A stretch of 24,070 nucleotides of DNA from contig CALDIG010000167.1 in NCBI GenBank assembly GCA_937904375.1, forward strand, positions 1 to 24,070. Reading direction: 5' to 3'. The translations under genes were made by a program, and so were the position numbers. This DNA is from an uncultured Prevotellaceae bacterium. GTDB taxonomy: Bacteria; Bacteroidota; Bacteroidia; Bacteroidales; Muribaculaceae. Positions 15,048 through 21,526 of the stretch are shown piece by piece (positions within the stretch are counted from its first letter, which is position 1; each line of letters starts with the position of its first letter). Under the pieces are notes generated by a model. The model ran no database searches. It worked only from the letters and a program-made list of their open reading frames with translations, and had not been told where the DNA came from.

Positions 15048-15077
15048 CAAAGGTACAAATTTTATTTGTATCGGCAA
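15048..15077 (-). promoter_or_regulatory. Promoter for the 162-aa gene
   Basis: On the minus strand TTG (15075-15077), a 19-base spacer and TACCTTTG (15048-15055). The predicted start near 15041 is within a few bases of the ATG, so the mRNA would be leaderless or nearly so. The perfect palindrome CAAAAATATATTTTTG (15092-15107) lies just upstream and could be an activator or operator site. Confidence 0.7.
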
Positions 15078-15125
15078 TAAATGAACGAAAACAAAAATAT
15101 ATTTTTGGTGGACAGATTGGCTGCA

Positions 15126-15352
15126 CTACACGTACTACATCGCCTACAAAATGCGCTACATGGCTATATATCAGCAACATAAGTAGAAAACCAACCGACT
15201 ACAACCGCGCCTACATTTCTATTTTTCTATATAATTTGTAGTATATAGTATAAAATGTAGGCAAAATGTAGTGCGATGTAGGCAAAATGTAGGCAAGAAT
15301 ATTAGTGTTAAATGCTTGAAATTTAACGATGTAGTTTGTGTAGTTCATGTAG
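15126..15352. repeat. CTACA/TGTAG iteron array; candidate replication origin
   Basis: CTACA occurs at 15126, 15135, 15144, 15156, 15199 and 15211, and its complement TGTAG at 15237, 15256, 15267, 15277, 15288, 15330, 15339 and 15348: 14 copies in 227 bases, all of one orientation left of about 15225 and all of the other right of it. Both outer ends have three copies spaced 9 bases apart. The middle (about 15215-15255) is almost pure A+T. Inverted iteron clusters around an AT-rich core, next to a primase-helicase gene, fit a phage replication origin. The rest of the 415-base gap holds only a terminator and a promoter. Confidence 0.7.
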
Positions 15353-15392
15353 TTAACAAAATCTTTGGAAAATTTTGCCTTTGCTCGAGGCG

Positions 15393-15423
15393 AAAAAAAG
15401 CCCGATGCTCACGCACCAGGGCT
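15393..15423 (-). terminator. Intrinsic terminator of the primase operon
   Basis: On the minus strand AGCCC-T-GGTGC, a GTGA tetraloop, then GCATC-GGGCT, followed by seven T residues. It lies 32 bases after the primase stop codon and separates the early operon from the candidate origin. Confidence 0.88.
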
Positions 15424-15454
15424 CTTTTATAGGATTGCATAACCAACTATAATG

Positions 15455-18400
15455 TTAATATGGAGCCTCCCCCTCGGGCACCCCCTCGAATATTTTGCCT
15501 GGTTGTGGTACCGGGCGAGGTTCCTCTAAGTCATCATCGGCACCGCTGCTGACAATTTCTTCGAGATTTATGCCGTAGTTCTCGTTCAGCATCTCGTAGT
15601 CGAAGCAATAAGCGCGGTCGATGCGGTCTTTGTATTGAGGCTGTGCGGTACCATTGTTTTCTACAGTGACCATTTCACGGCGGCCATCAATGATGGAGTG
15701 GAAGCGCACCGACTTCTTGATGCCGATGAACTCTTTGGTGTTCTTTAGATAGTGGTCAAGCGTGTCATCTGGGATGGTCTTTGCACCAGTCAATCGACCA
15801 TTGCGCTGATAGAGGTTGAACACCCTGCCTTTGCAGAGCAGCAGCACCGGCTTTGGTCGTGACCATTCGATGACATTAGTCGTGTCGGTCTTGAAGCGCT
15901 TGACATATTTGATTTTGAAATCTCCGTTGATGAAGATTTGCCCAGACTGGTTAAGCACGGCGACCACATTCCAGAATGTGGAAATCTCGTTGCTTGTGCT
16001 GCACTCTTTGTTCTGCATGATAATGTTCTTGATGCAGATGGCGAGCATATCTTTATAGTCAAGAGGGATGTCAAGCACACCTTGCAGTGTGCGCAGAGCT
16101 GCCAATGGAATAACCCAGTTCTGGCGTATACGTTCAAGCACCTGTTCTCCATCAAGACCAATTTGAATATCATCAGCGGCTGCTCGATAGTTCCCTGGGA
16201 AGTCGCTCTCGAACTTGTTTCGGTATTGAAGTATCTGCAGCGTAAGGTGCGTAAGACCATCGTTGCATATCGCCTTCAACTCCTTGTACCTTTTATCTTC
16301 TTCATCAGTGAAGGTGGATGTGTCGAAGCGCAGAAAAAGCACACGAGAGAAAAGTGCGATGTCAGCGGTTGGCATCTCCTGGCCACTCATGATCACACCG
16401 GCTTTCACTTCGGTAACCTCGCTGCGGTTCATCTCGTTCAACTTCATGCGTGTGCGACCGACACCATCCCATAGACCTTTAAGAAATTCAACTTTCTTAT
16501 AGTCGATGGCGTTTTTGTACTCGTCGATATGTACGAGGGCATTGGATGACTGCTCCAGTGTCTTCGTCAAACCTGCGATGGTGGCGTTCTCAATGTTGGG
16601 TGCTGAGTAGCCCATCACAAAGAACGACATCAGCGTTTTGCCAAAGGCAGACTTACCTGAAGCAATTTTGCCAAACAGGTTTAAAATTGGGAAGTGGCCA
16701 GTGGTCCCAAATACCACGTCACGAAACAGTGTTGCCAACAAGAAGCAGAACCCAATCTTGCCGTTCATGCCATAGACATCAACCAAACGAGTCACCGCCT
16801 CGTGGAGCGTGATGGTGCCGAGATTGAGGTGGACAAACTGGCGCTCAAACTGGAAGATGCCGTGATCGTTCTCGAACATCTTTGAGTTGGCTGGAAGATA
16901 GTAGTTGCCGACAGCAGGGTCAAGTTTCACCACACCGTAATCATCGGTGGTGTACCACTTGCCATTGTACCAGATGCCGTTGCCGAACGCCCAAAACCCT
17001 TTTTGTTGCCAACCGAGTTGAATAACCTCTGTGGCCTCAGTTACCACCTCATAGATGTAAAGCTTCAGCTTAGTCAATTCGGCATCCTTGGCGAGCCAAA
17101 CGTAGTTGCCGAGTCCTTCAACTTTTTGCTTAAACTTTGCCAATGAACAAAGGTCTTCCTGATTGAGGACAATGATTTCTTCATGCCCAAAATTGTTGCG
17201 TATTCTGAAAATGCGGCGAGGCATGGTCACATCCTTGATGTGGTACATGGGCTCGATGATGAAGTTAGACCAACGTGTTTCGTTGCCCTCCTTGCCGATG
17301 GACCAGTAGGAGTTCCCGGCCGTGTAAAAGCCATATTTCTTGTAGTGTTCCTTGTCGATGGCTTTTTCGCGATCGGCGGCTTGTCTAACTTCATCCTCTT
17401 TTTTCGTCTTCTTTGCGGCAGTGAGTGCAGACTTCCAAATCGTCTTATCTGAATAAAGACCCTGCAGCTGCTTCAATAACATCTGCACCTTGACATCGCT
17501 GTCGATCTGCGCAAGCAGCTGGGTGATTTCTTTCACCACTTCGGCTTTTGCCTCAGTTGTCTCGGTCCCGTCGAATAATTTCTCGGCATACCAAATGATG
17601 AAGTCTTTCTCTTCGATGGCTTTGAGGACGTGCACATTGGTTATGTAGGAGTCCGGGTCTTGTTTCTCACCATCTTCGCCCAATGGCACCTCTTTGACCG
17701 TGACACCTAAACCTGCAGCCAGGGCTATTTTCCCATTGGCGCAGACAAATTTGTGCCCTGGTCCTAATTTCTCGTTACTTTTAGGTGGGTCGGCATCAGG
17801 AATGAAGCATACACGGCTGGCATGACGTTTCAACTGCTCGAAGTGCGCGACACTCCAAGCACCGCCCAACGATGCGACAGTGTTGGCCACACCTATTGCT
17901 TGTAGCTTGATAACGTCTGGCGCTCCCTCCACGAGATAGAAGATGTCTTCACGTCGCCCCAACGTGATAGCATTGTCTATACCGAAAATGGTCTCTTTCT
18001 TTTCATAAACCTCTGAAGTGGGGCTGTTGATATACTTCGCCTTGCTCTCGCCAAGGGCGCGAGCGGTAAAGCCTATCACCCTGCGGAACCTATCTCGTAT
18101 GGGTATCATTAGACGATCACGGTAGAAGTCATAGATTTCTCCGTGTTCGTCACGCCTTAAAAGCCCCAACTCGAGCATAAGATCAATGGGCTGTGCTTCC
18201 TTTGTTGCCGCTTGATAAAGGGAGTCGCGTCGCCCATCAGCGAACCCTATACCATTCTCGGCGACATATTCAGCACCCCAGCCTCGTTTATCAATGGCGT
18301 AAGATAGGGCGAATTTAGCCTTATCATTGTCGGCGGTGATGGCTTCGGCATAGAACTTGGCAGCCCATTGGTTGACTGCCAACATAGATTCTTTCTTATG

Positions 18401-18733
18401 TTGTGCAGCAACTTCTTCGGCTGTTCTAGTTGAGCGTGTTTCTTCGATGGTGATGCCGTACTGCTGAGCCAGGTCCTTCACTGCTTCTGGGAAGGACAGG
18501 TTTTTGTACTTCATCACGAAGCTTATGGCATCGCCGCCATTGTCCCCCTGGGGACACCCCCCGAAACAATGCCACGTCTGCGTGCGTGGGTTGACGTGGA
18601 ACGAAGGTGTCTTCTCGTTATGAAATGGGCAACAAGCTTTATTGCCCCTGCCGAGATGCACTCCACATCGTTCGACGACATCAACAATATCTGCGCGGTT
18701 CAGCACTTGTTCAATGTCTCTCTCGCTGATCAT
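15455..18733 (-). CDS. DnaG-like primase fused to a DUF927/SF3-like helicase
   Basis: The product is 1092 aa from ATG 18731-18733, four bases after the previous stop; a start at 18772 would overlap that gene. Residues 34-60 form a CHC2 zinc ribbon (Cys35, His38, Cys56, Cys60). Residues 200-250 hold the DnaG core motif 'GFTARALG ... KYINSP'. Residues 263-345 are the Toprim domain, with Glu269 in 'VEGAPD' and the Asp313/Asp315 pair in 'PDADP'. Residues about 560-1000 are an ATPase related to the DUF927 helicase group: Walker A at 688-695 (GKIASGKS), Walker B at 735-738 (HIDE). It would both open DNA and make primers, giving the phage its own replication start. The iteron array lies just downstream. 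Confidence 0.92.
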   Translation of the reverse strand: MISERDIEQVLNRADIVDVVERCGVHLGRGNKACCPFHNEKTPSFHVNPRTQTWHCFGGCPQGDNGGDAISFVMKYKNLSFPEAVKDLAQQYGITIEETRSTRTAEEVAAQHKKESMLAVNQWAAKFYAEAITADNDKAKFALSYAIDKRGWGAEYVAENGIGFADGRRDSLYQAATKEAQPIDLMLELGLLRRDEHGEIYDFYRDRLMIPIRDRFRRVIGFTARALGESKAKYINSPTSEVYEKKETIFGIDNAITLGRREDIFYLVEGAPDVIKLQAIGVANTVASLGGAWSVAHFEQLKRHASRVCFIPDADPPKSNEKLGPGHKFVCANGKIALAAGLGVTVKEVPLGEDGEKQDPDSYITNVHVLKAIEEKDFIIWYAEKLFDGTETTEAKAEVVKEITQLLAQIDSDVKVQMLLKQLQGLYSDKTIWKSALTAAKKTKKEDEVRQAADREKAIDKEHYKKYGFYTAGNSYWSIGKEGNETRWSNFIIEPMYHIKDVTMPRRIFRIRNNFGHEEIIVLNQEDLCSLAKFKQKVEGLGNYVWLAKDAELTKLKLYIYEVVTEATEVIQLGWQQKGFWAFGNGIWYNGKWYTTDDYGVVKLDPAVGNYYLPANSKMFENDHGIFQFERQFVHLNLGTITLHEAVTRLVDVYGMNGKIGFCFLLATLFRDVVFGTTGHFPILNLFGKIASGKSAFGKTLMSFFVMGYSAPNIENATIAGLTKTLEQSSNALVHIDEYKNAIDYKKVEFLKGLWDGVGRTRMKLNEMNRSEVTEVKAGVIMSGQEMPTADIALFSRVLFLRFDTSTFTDEEDKRYKELKAICNDGLTHLTLQILQYRNKFESDFPGNYRAAADDIQIGLDGEQVLERIRQNWVIPLAALRTLQGVLDIPLDYKDMLAICIKNIIMQNKECSTSNEISTFWNVVAVLNQSGQIFINGDFKIKYVKRFKTDTTNVIEWSRPKPVLLLCKGRVFNLYQRNGRLTGAKTIPDDTLDHYLKNTKEFIGIKKSVRFHSIIDGRREMVTVENNGTAQPQYKDRIDRAYCFDYEMLNENYGINLEEIVSSGADDDLEEPRPVPQPGKIFEGVPEGEAPY

Positions 18734-18737
18734 GGAC

Positions 18738-18995
18738 TCATAGACTGATATTAAAGTTATACAAATCGCCATTGGCTGTGCCGTTGGCGTTCATGCACAC
18801 ACCGAAACAATTCCACCTTACACGGCGCTTACGCTTGCGGTAAACACCTCGCACCTTGCGTTTGGTGGGTTGCATGATTGTCCCGATAACAACATTGACC
18901 CAACCGTCCTCGAGGTAGATTTCTTCAAATTCAATATCATCTCGTCTTTTGATGGCTTTTTCCCAATCAGCTATTTTATGGCCTATATATCCCAT
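18738..18995 (-). CDS. Small basic phage protein, unknown
   Basis: The product is 85 aa. An acidic N-terminal half (DDIEFEEIYLEDGWVNVVIG) is followed by a very basic stretch around 45-59 (KRKVRGVYRKRKRRVRW) that may bind nucleic acid. No family was recognised. It is the third gene of the early operon: its start is adjacent to the stop of the regulator gene upstream, and it ends four bases before the primase start. Confidence 0.7.
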   Translation of the reverse strand: MGYIGHKIADWEKAIKRRDDIEFEEIYLEDGWVNVVIGTIMQPTKRKVRGVYRKRKRRVRWNCFGVCMNANGTANGDLYNFNISL

Positions 18996-18996
18996 A

Positions 18997-19545
18997 TCAG
19001 TCTTGATCTTTAAAGTGAGCTATAATCTGGTTTGTATGCTTGAAATGCAGTCGAGCTTTGATGTTGGCCACATGGCGTGAAACGGTGTATACCGATATCA
19101 TAAGCTCATTGGCAACCTCGAGTTTGTCGTAGCCTTTGCCTAAAAGCAGTGCAACTTCTCGCTCTCGAGGCGAGAGTGTGGACTGTAGTCGGGGGCGACA
19201 AACGCAACCCTCAAGCCGGCACTCTCCACGCATGGGGCATTTCACTTCCTCTATGTGCAAGCCCCCCATGGCATCGACATCGGCATGTAGTGCGTCGTAT
19301 TCGCCAAAATTACAGCGGATGAAGCGGTGCACAATTCGGTATTCATAAAATGAGCGGTTGCGCTCGCTGGTAGAGTAGAGTTCGCTCAGTGCTTTGAAAG
19401 CATCTGGGTAGAGCTCTTTTATGGTCACAATCATCTCTTCGATGAGTGGTCTGCATGACTCATCGAGTATAAACATCGGTTTGCCCTCGGGCTTGCAACA
19501 CACCGAACCATCAGGCGTGTTGTAAAATTCAATTTTCTCGATCAT
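18997..19545 (-). CDS. LuxR/GerE-type regulator with a Cys cluster
   Basis: The product is 182 aa. Residues about 122-180 are a LuxR-type helix-turn-helix: 'LSPREREVALLLGKGYDKLE', then 'VANELMISVYTVSRHVANIK', with the TVSRH recognition helix typical of the family. The N-terminal 115 residues are not a known receiver or autoinducer domain. They contain Cys103, Cys109, Cys114 and Cys116 (CPMRGEC ... CVC) plus Cys78 (CNFGEYD), a possible zinc or iron-sulphur site. It may switch phage genes in response to a cell signal; that is inference. It overlaps the end of the small upstream gene by 17 bases, within the early operon. Confidence 0.82.
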   Translation of the reverse strand: MIEKIEFYNTPDGSVCCKPEGKPMFILDESCRPLIEEMIVTIKELYPDAFKALSELYSTSERNRSFYEYRIVHRFIRCNFGEYDALHADVDAMGGLHIEEVKCPMRGECRLEGCVCRPRLQSTLSPREREVALLLGKGYDKLEVANELMISVYTVSRHVANIKARLHFKHTNQIIAHFKDQD

Positions 19546-19723
19546 CTTCTTGGCATTTTTGTATATAGTTCATGATGGCTTCTTCTTCCAGTTTTTTGAA
19601 GGTGTTATTCTTCATCTTTTGGAAGAAGGTGGAGTAGGCGATGCCAGTGATGTCAATAACATCTTTAATGAATTGACTCTTTGCTTTTTGGTCAAGTTTG
19701 TTGTAGTAGTCAATAATAACCAT
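19529..19723 (-). CDS. Small HTH-like early protein
   Basis: The product is 64 aa, with a helical pattern 'DVIDITGIAYSTFFQKMKNN' at about 21-40 that resembles a helix-turn-helix. It is the first gene of the leftward early operon, divergent from the repressor, the place where Cro-like or early activator proteins are found. No TAnnTTTG box was seen before it, so it may need an activator. The next gene overlaps its end. Confidence 0.65.
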   Translation of the reverse strand: MVIIDYYNKLDQKAKSQFIKDVIDITGIAYSTFFQKMKNNTFKKLEEEAIMNYIQKCQEDDREN

Positions 19724-19746
19724 AATCGTATTTTTGTTAATAAAAA

Positions 19747-19778
19747 TTTGGTCGCTCTAAAAAATAGAGTTAATTTTG
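19747..19778 (+). promoter_or_regulatory. Repressor promoter with palindromic operator
   Basis: TTTG (19747-19750), a 20-base spacer, then TAATTTTG (19771-19778). The spacer contains the perfect palindrome CTCTAAAAAATAGAG (19755-19769), four bases after the -33 element and one before the -7 element, exactly as at 1035-1066. It would let the repressor limit its own synthesis. A second match, TATATTTG (19794-19801), has a -33 candidate only 15 bases away and is less likely. Confidence 0.8.
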
Positions 19779-19802
19779 GAGTGTAAATTTAAATATATTT
19801 GC

Positions 19803-19830
19803 GAAAACCAACAAAATATTTTTGGTTTTC
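19803..19830. promoter_or_regulatory. 9-bp inverted repeat in the repressor leader
   Basis: GAAAACCAA (19803-19811) and TTGGTTTTC (19822-19830) flank a 10-base AT loop. It lies downstream of the predicted transcription start of the repressor gene and about 80 bases upstream of the divergent early gene. It could be a second operator or an mRNA stem. Confidence 0.5.
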
Positions 19831-19864
19831 TCGAAGTTAAATTATATTAAAATTATTGGTTTCT

Positions 19865-20227
19865 ATGTACAATGGTCAAATTATCAGTGTGTTGCTTAAA
19901 GAGCGTGGAATGAAAGCCAAAGATTTATTGGAGCATCTTCATCTCCAAACCAATGGCTCAATATCTTCGCTCGTTCGCGGCAATCCCACCGCTGAGCGAC
20001 TAGAGAAAATTGCAGATTTTTTTGATGTACCTATTGATGCGCTGTTTCAGCGCAGCAAGAGTTACGGTTACAATGTGGTGGGCAATTCTAATAGTGTAGC
20101 CAACATAACCATTGGCGAATTGCGTGGAAAGGCTAAATCTTTAGAGCAAATTATAGAGGAAAAGGATAAGCGTATTGCTCTCCTGGAGGATATGGTTGAG
20201 CTGCTAAAAAGGCAGCAAAATCCATAG
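19865..20227 (+). CDS. XRE-family phage-type repressor with coiled coil
   Basis: The product is 120 aa from ATG 19865; a TTG at 19856 in the same frame is less likely. Residues about 4-57 are a Cro/C1-type helix-turn-helix ('NGQIISVLLKERGMKAKDLL', 'SISSLVRGNPTAERLEKIAD'), and residues about 85-118 a coiled coil ('LEQIIEEKDKRIALLEDMVE') for dimer or tetramer formation. There is no S24 peptidase domain, so it is not released by LexA-style self-cleavage. It is the only convincing plus-strand gene and stands head to head with the early operon, as expected for a lysogeny repressor. It probably binds CTCTA-N5-TAGAG at its own promoter and at 1044-1058 (inference). Confidence 0.85.
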   Translation: MYNGQIISVLLKERGMKAKDLLEHLHLQTNGSISSLVRGNPTAERLEKIADFFDVPIDALFQRSKSYGYNVVGNSNSVANITIGELRGKAKSLEQIIEEKDKRIALLEDMVELLKRQQNP

Positions 20228-20413
20228 ACGTGTTATAGACGAAAGGCTCGAAAATTTGTTATCAAGAAGTTTGCAAGTGGTTGATGGCTAACCAACGGAA
20301 GAGTGACGAAAACAAAAATTTATTCTTGTCCTCTCCGCCAAAACAAGGGTAACAAGTTGCACCGCAACGAGTTACCCTTGTTAAGTAAAAAATCTATAGA
20401 CGCAGTATAGACG
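20224..20413. repeat. Two pairs of ATAGACG direct repeats, 11-bp spacing
   Basis: ATAGACG occurs at 20224, 20235, 20396 and 20407 and, by eye, nowhere else in the window. Each pair has start points 11 bases apart, about one helical turn. The first copy overlaps the repressor stop codon. The form resembles integrase arm-type or transposase end-binding sites and may mark the right end of the element. Confidence 0.65.
20342..20382. repeat. 41-base double palindrome
   Basis: AACAAGGGTAAC (20342-20353) pairs perfectly with GTTACCCTTGTT (20371-20382), and between them GTTGC/GCAAC (20356-20368) pairs again around ACC. No T run follows on either strand, so it is not a normal terminator. It lies between the two ATAGACG pairs. 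Confidence 0.75.
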
Positions 20414-20452
20414 ATAAATTCAGGCTCATAGGATATTCAGCAAGATTTATCC

Positions 20453-20510
20453 TAAAAAATACCAGAAACGTGTGAAACTCTCTTGATTTTGATAGCTTTC
20501 CACACGTTTC
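20453..20510 (-). terminator. Terminator of the lipoprotein gene
   Basis: A 10-bp perfect stem GAAACGTGTG/CACACGTTTC (20501-20510 with 20465-20474) lies eight bases after the stop codon and is followed on the minus strand by TGGTATTTTTT. The loop is long (26 bases) with some extra pairing at its base. Confidence 0.7.
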
Positions 20511-20518
20511 AGAATTTA

Positions 20519-21490
20519 TTATTTCGTCTGATTAAACAACCAATCTCTCACTGCTGTGAGTTTATAGGCATAATCAAAGGAGTTCATGTGTTCGTTACCC
20601 TTTCCGTTATTTGGCAGGACAGAACCTTTGGTAAATACAATGAAGTTGATATTGCTGCCTTTGCCTAGCAATGTGTTCACGCTGTCATTCTGTATATGTA
20701 TATCCACGGGCAACTTGGCGCTCCACGAAGCAGAATTAAATTTCGCCTTATTCTCTTTGAGGACTTCTGCCAGAGCTGCCATCCCTTTAGGTGCTTTCTC
20801 GTCTCCCCCGGCAATGATGTAGAAGAATTTTTTCGTTCCAAAGCCTCCCATCTTACTTGTGTCCCACTGGCATCCTACGAATATGCTTGCAGCAAAGAGG
20901 TCGGGATGCACGATATTGTAGTACATCGACATCATGCCACCCATTGATTGGCCAGTAGTGTAAAGCCTGTTCTCGTCAATGCCATATTTGCTGACAACCG
21001 ATTTTAATAAGCGTATTGTCATTTCCACTTCGTCGGTCGTACTCCAGTCGTCATCAACAGCCTTTGCGGTATAGGATGGAACCAGGACAAAACAAGGATG
21101 TCTCTGCTGGTCGCTCTCACTGGCCCATATCAAACCGCCATATCCCTGCTCTAGCGGGCGCAGCACGCCCTTGCCGGCGCAACTGGCATCGGCAATGAAC
21201 ATTACTAACGGAAAACTTTGGCCTTCTTTGTAAACTTTGGGGATATACAGACTGTATTCCATTTGTTTTCCTGTAACAGTATCCTGGTAAATGAATTGCT
21301 TGAACTGAGGAATTACAGTTTGCTTCAATTCTATTAGGGCAGAATCGCCGCTTTTGTCAGGAGCAGCACCGCCATGCCTTTGATTTTGGGCTTTTGCGCA
21401 TCCTGTGATGCAAATCATCAACATGATAACACCAAAAGCGATGGCTGACCAACGATGGGTTGTGAAACAAAAACTCTTCATATTCTTCAT
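20519..21490 (-). CDS. Lipoprotein alpha/beta-hydrolase (esterase-like)
   Basis: The product is 323 aa. Residues 1-31 are a lipoprotein signal with lipobox ITGC (Cys31), so it is anchored to a membrane. The mature part is an alpha/beta-hydrolase of the polyhydroxybutyrate-depolymerase/prolyl-oligopeptidase-like esterase group. Ser182 in 'GQSMGG' is the nucleophile, 'IIAGGDEKAP' probably carries the acid, and 'GNEHMNSFDY' the His. A role in cleaving ester side groups from plant polysaccharides is plausible in a gut Bacteroidales but not shown. It is the second gene after a hydrolase-nitroreductase gene, 36 bases away, probably in one transcript. Start may be Met1 or Met4. Confidence 0.85.
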   Translation of the reverse strand: MKNMKSFCFTTHRWSAIAFGVIMLMICITGCAKAQNQRHGGAAPDKSGDSALIELKQTVIPQFKQFIYQDTVTGKQMEYSLYIPKVYKEGQSFPLVMFIADASCAGKGVLRPLEQGYGGLIWASESDQQRHPCFVLVPSYTAKAVDDDWSTTDEVEMTIRLLKSVVSKYGIDENRLYTTGQSMGGMMSMYYNIVHPDLFAASIFVGCQWDTSKMGGFGTKKFFYIIAGGDEKAPKGMAALAEVLKENKAKFNSASWSAKLPVDIHIQNDSVNTLLGKGSNINFIVFTKGSVLPNNGKGNEHMNSFDYAYKLTAVRDWLFNQTK

Positions 21491-21526
21491 GTAGTATGTA
21501 GTAATTGAGGCATTTAATTGTCTCGT

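Larger units (their letters stand above)
20228..20518. other. Gene-free right-end region of the element
   Basis: No gene is seen in these 291 bases. They hold the ATAGACG repeats, a long palindrome at 20342-20382 and the terminator of the lipoprotein gene. The junction between element and host chromosome probably lies here, but no matching left-hand attachment sequence could be identified. Confidence 0.5.

Noticed and set aside
15085..15108. 14-base match ACGAAAACAAAAAT shared with 20306-20319
   Set aside because: About one exact 14-mer repeat is expected by chance in 24 kb, more in AT-rich DNA; similarity beyond it is modest.
15040..15180. N-terminal extension of the 162-aa protein
   Set aside because: It runs through the promoter box and into the iteron array; the ATG at 15039 fits the promoter position.
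20258..20266. TTGTTATCA shared with about 301-309 as attachment core
   Set aside because: Nine bases in AT-rich DNA are expected by chance; nothing else around them matches.
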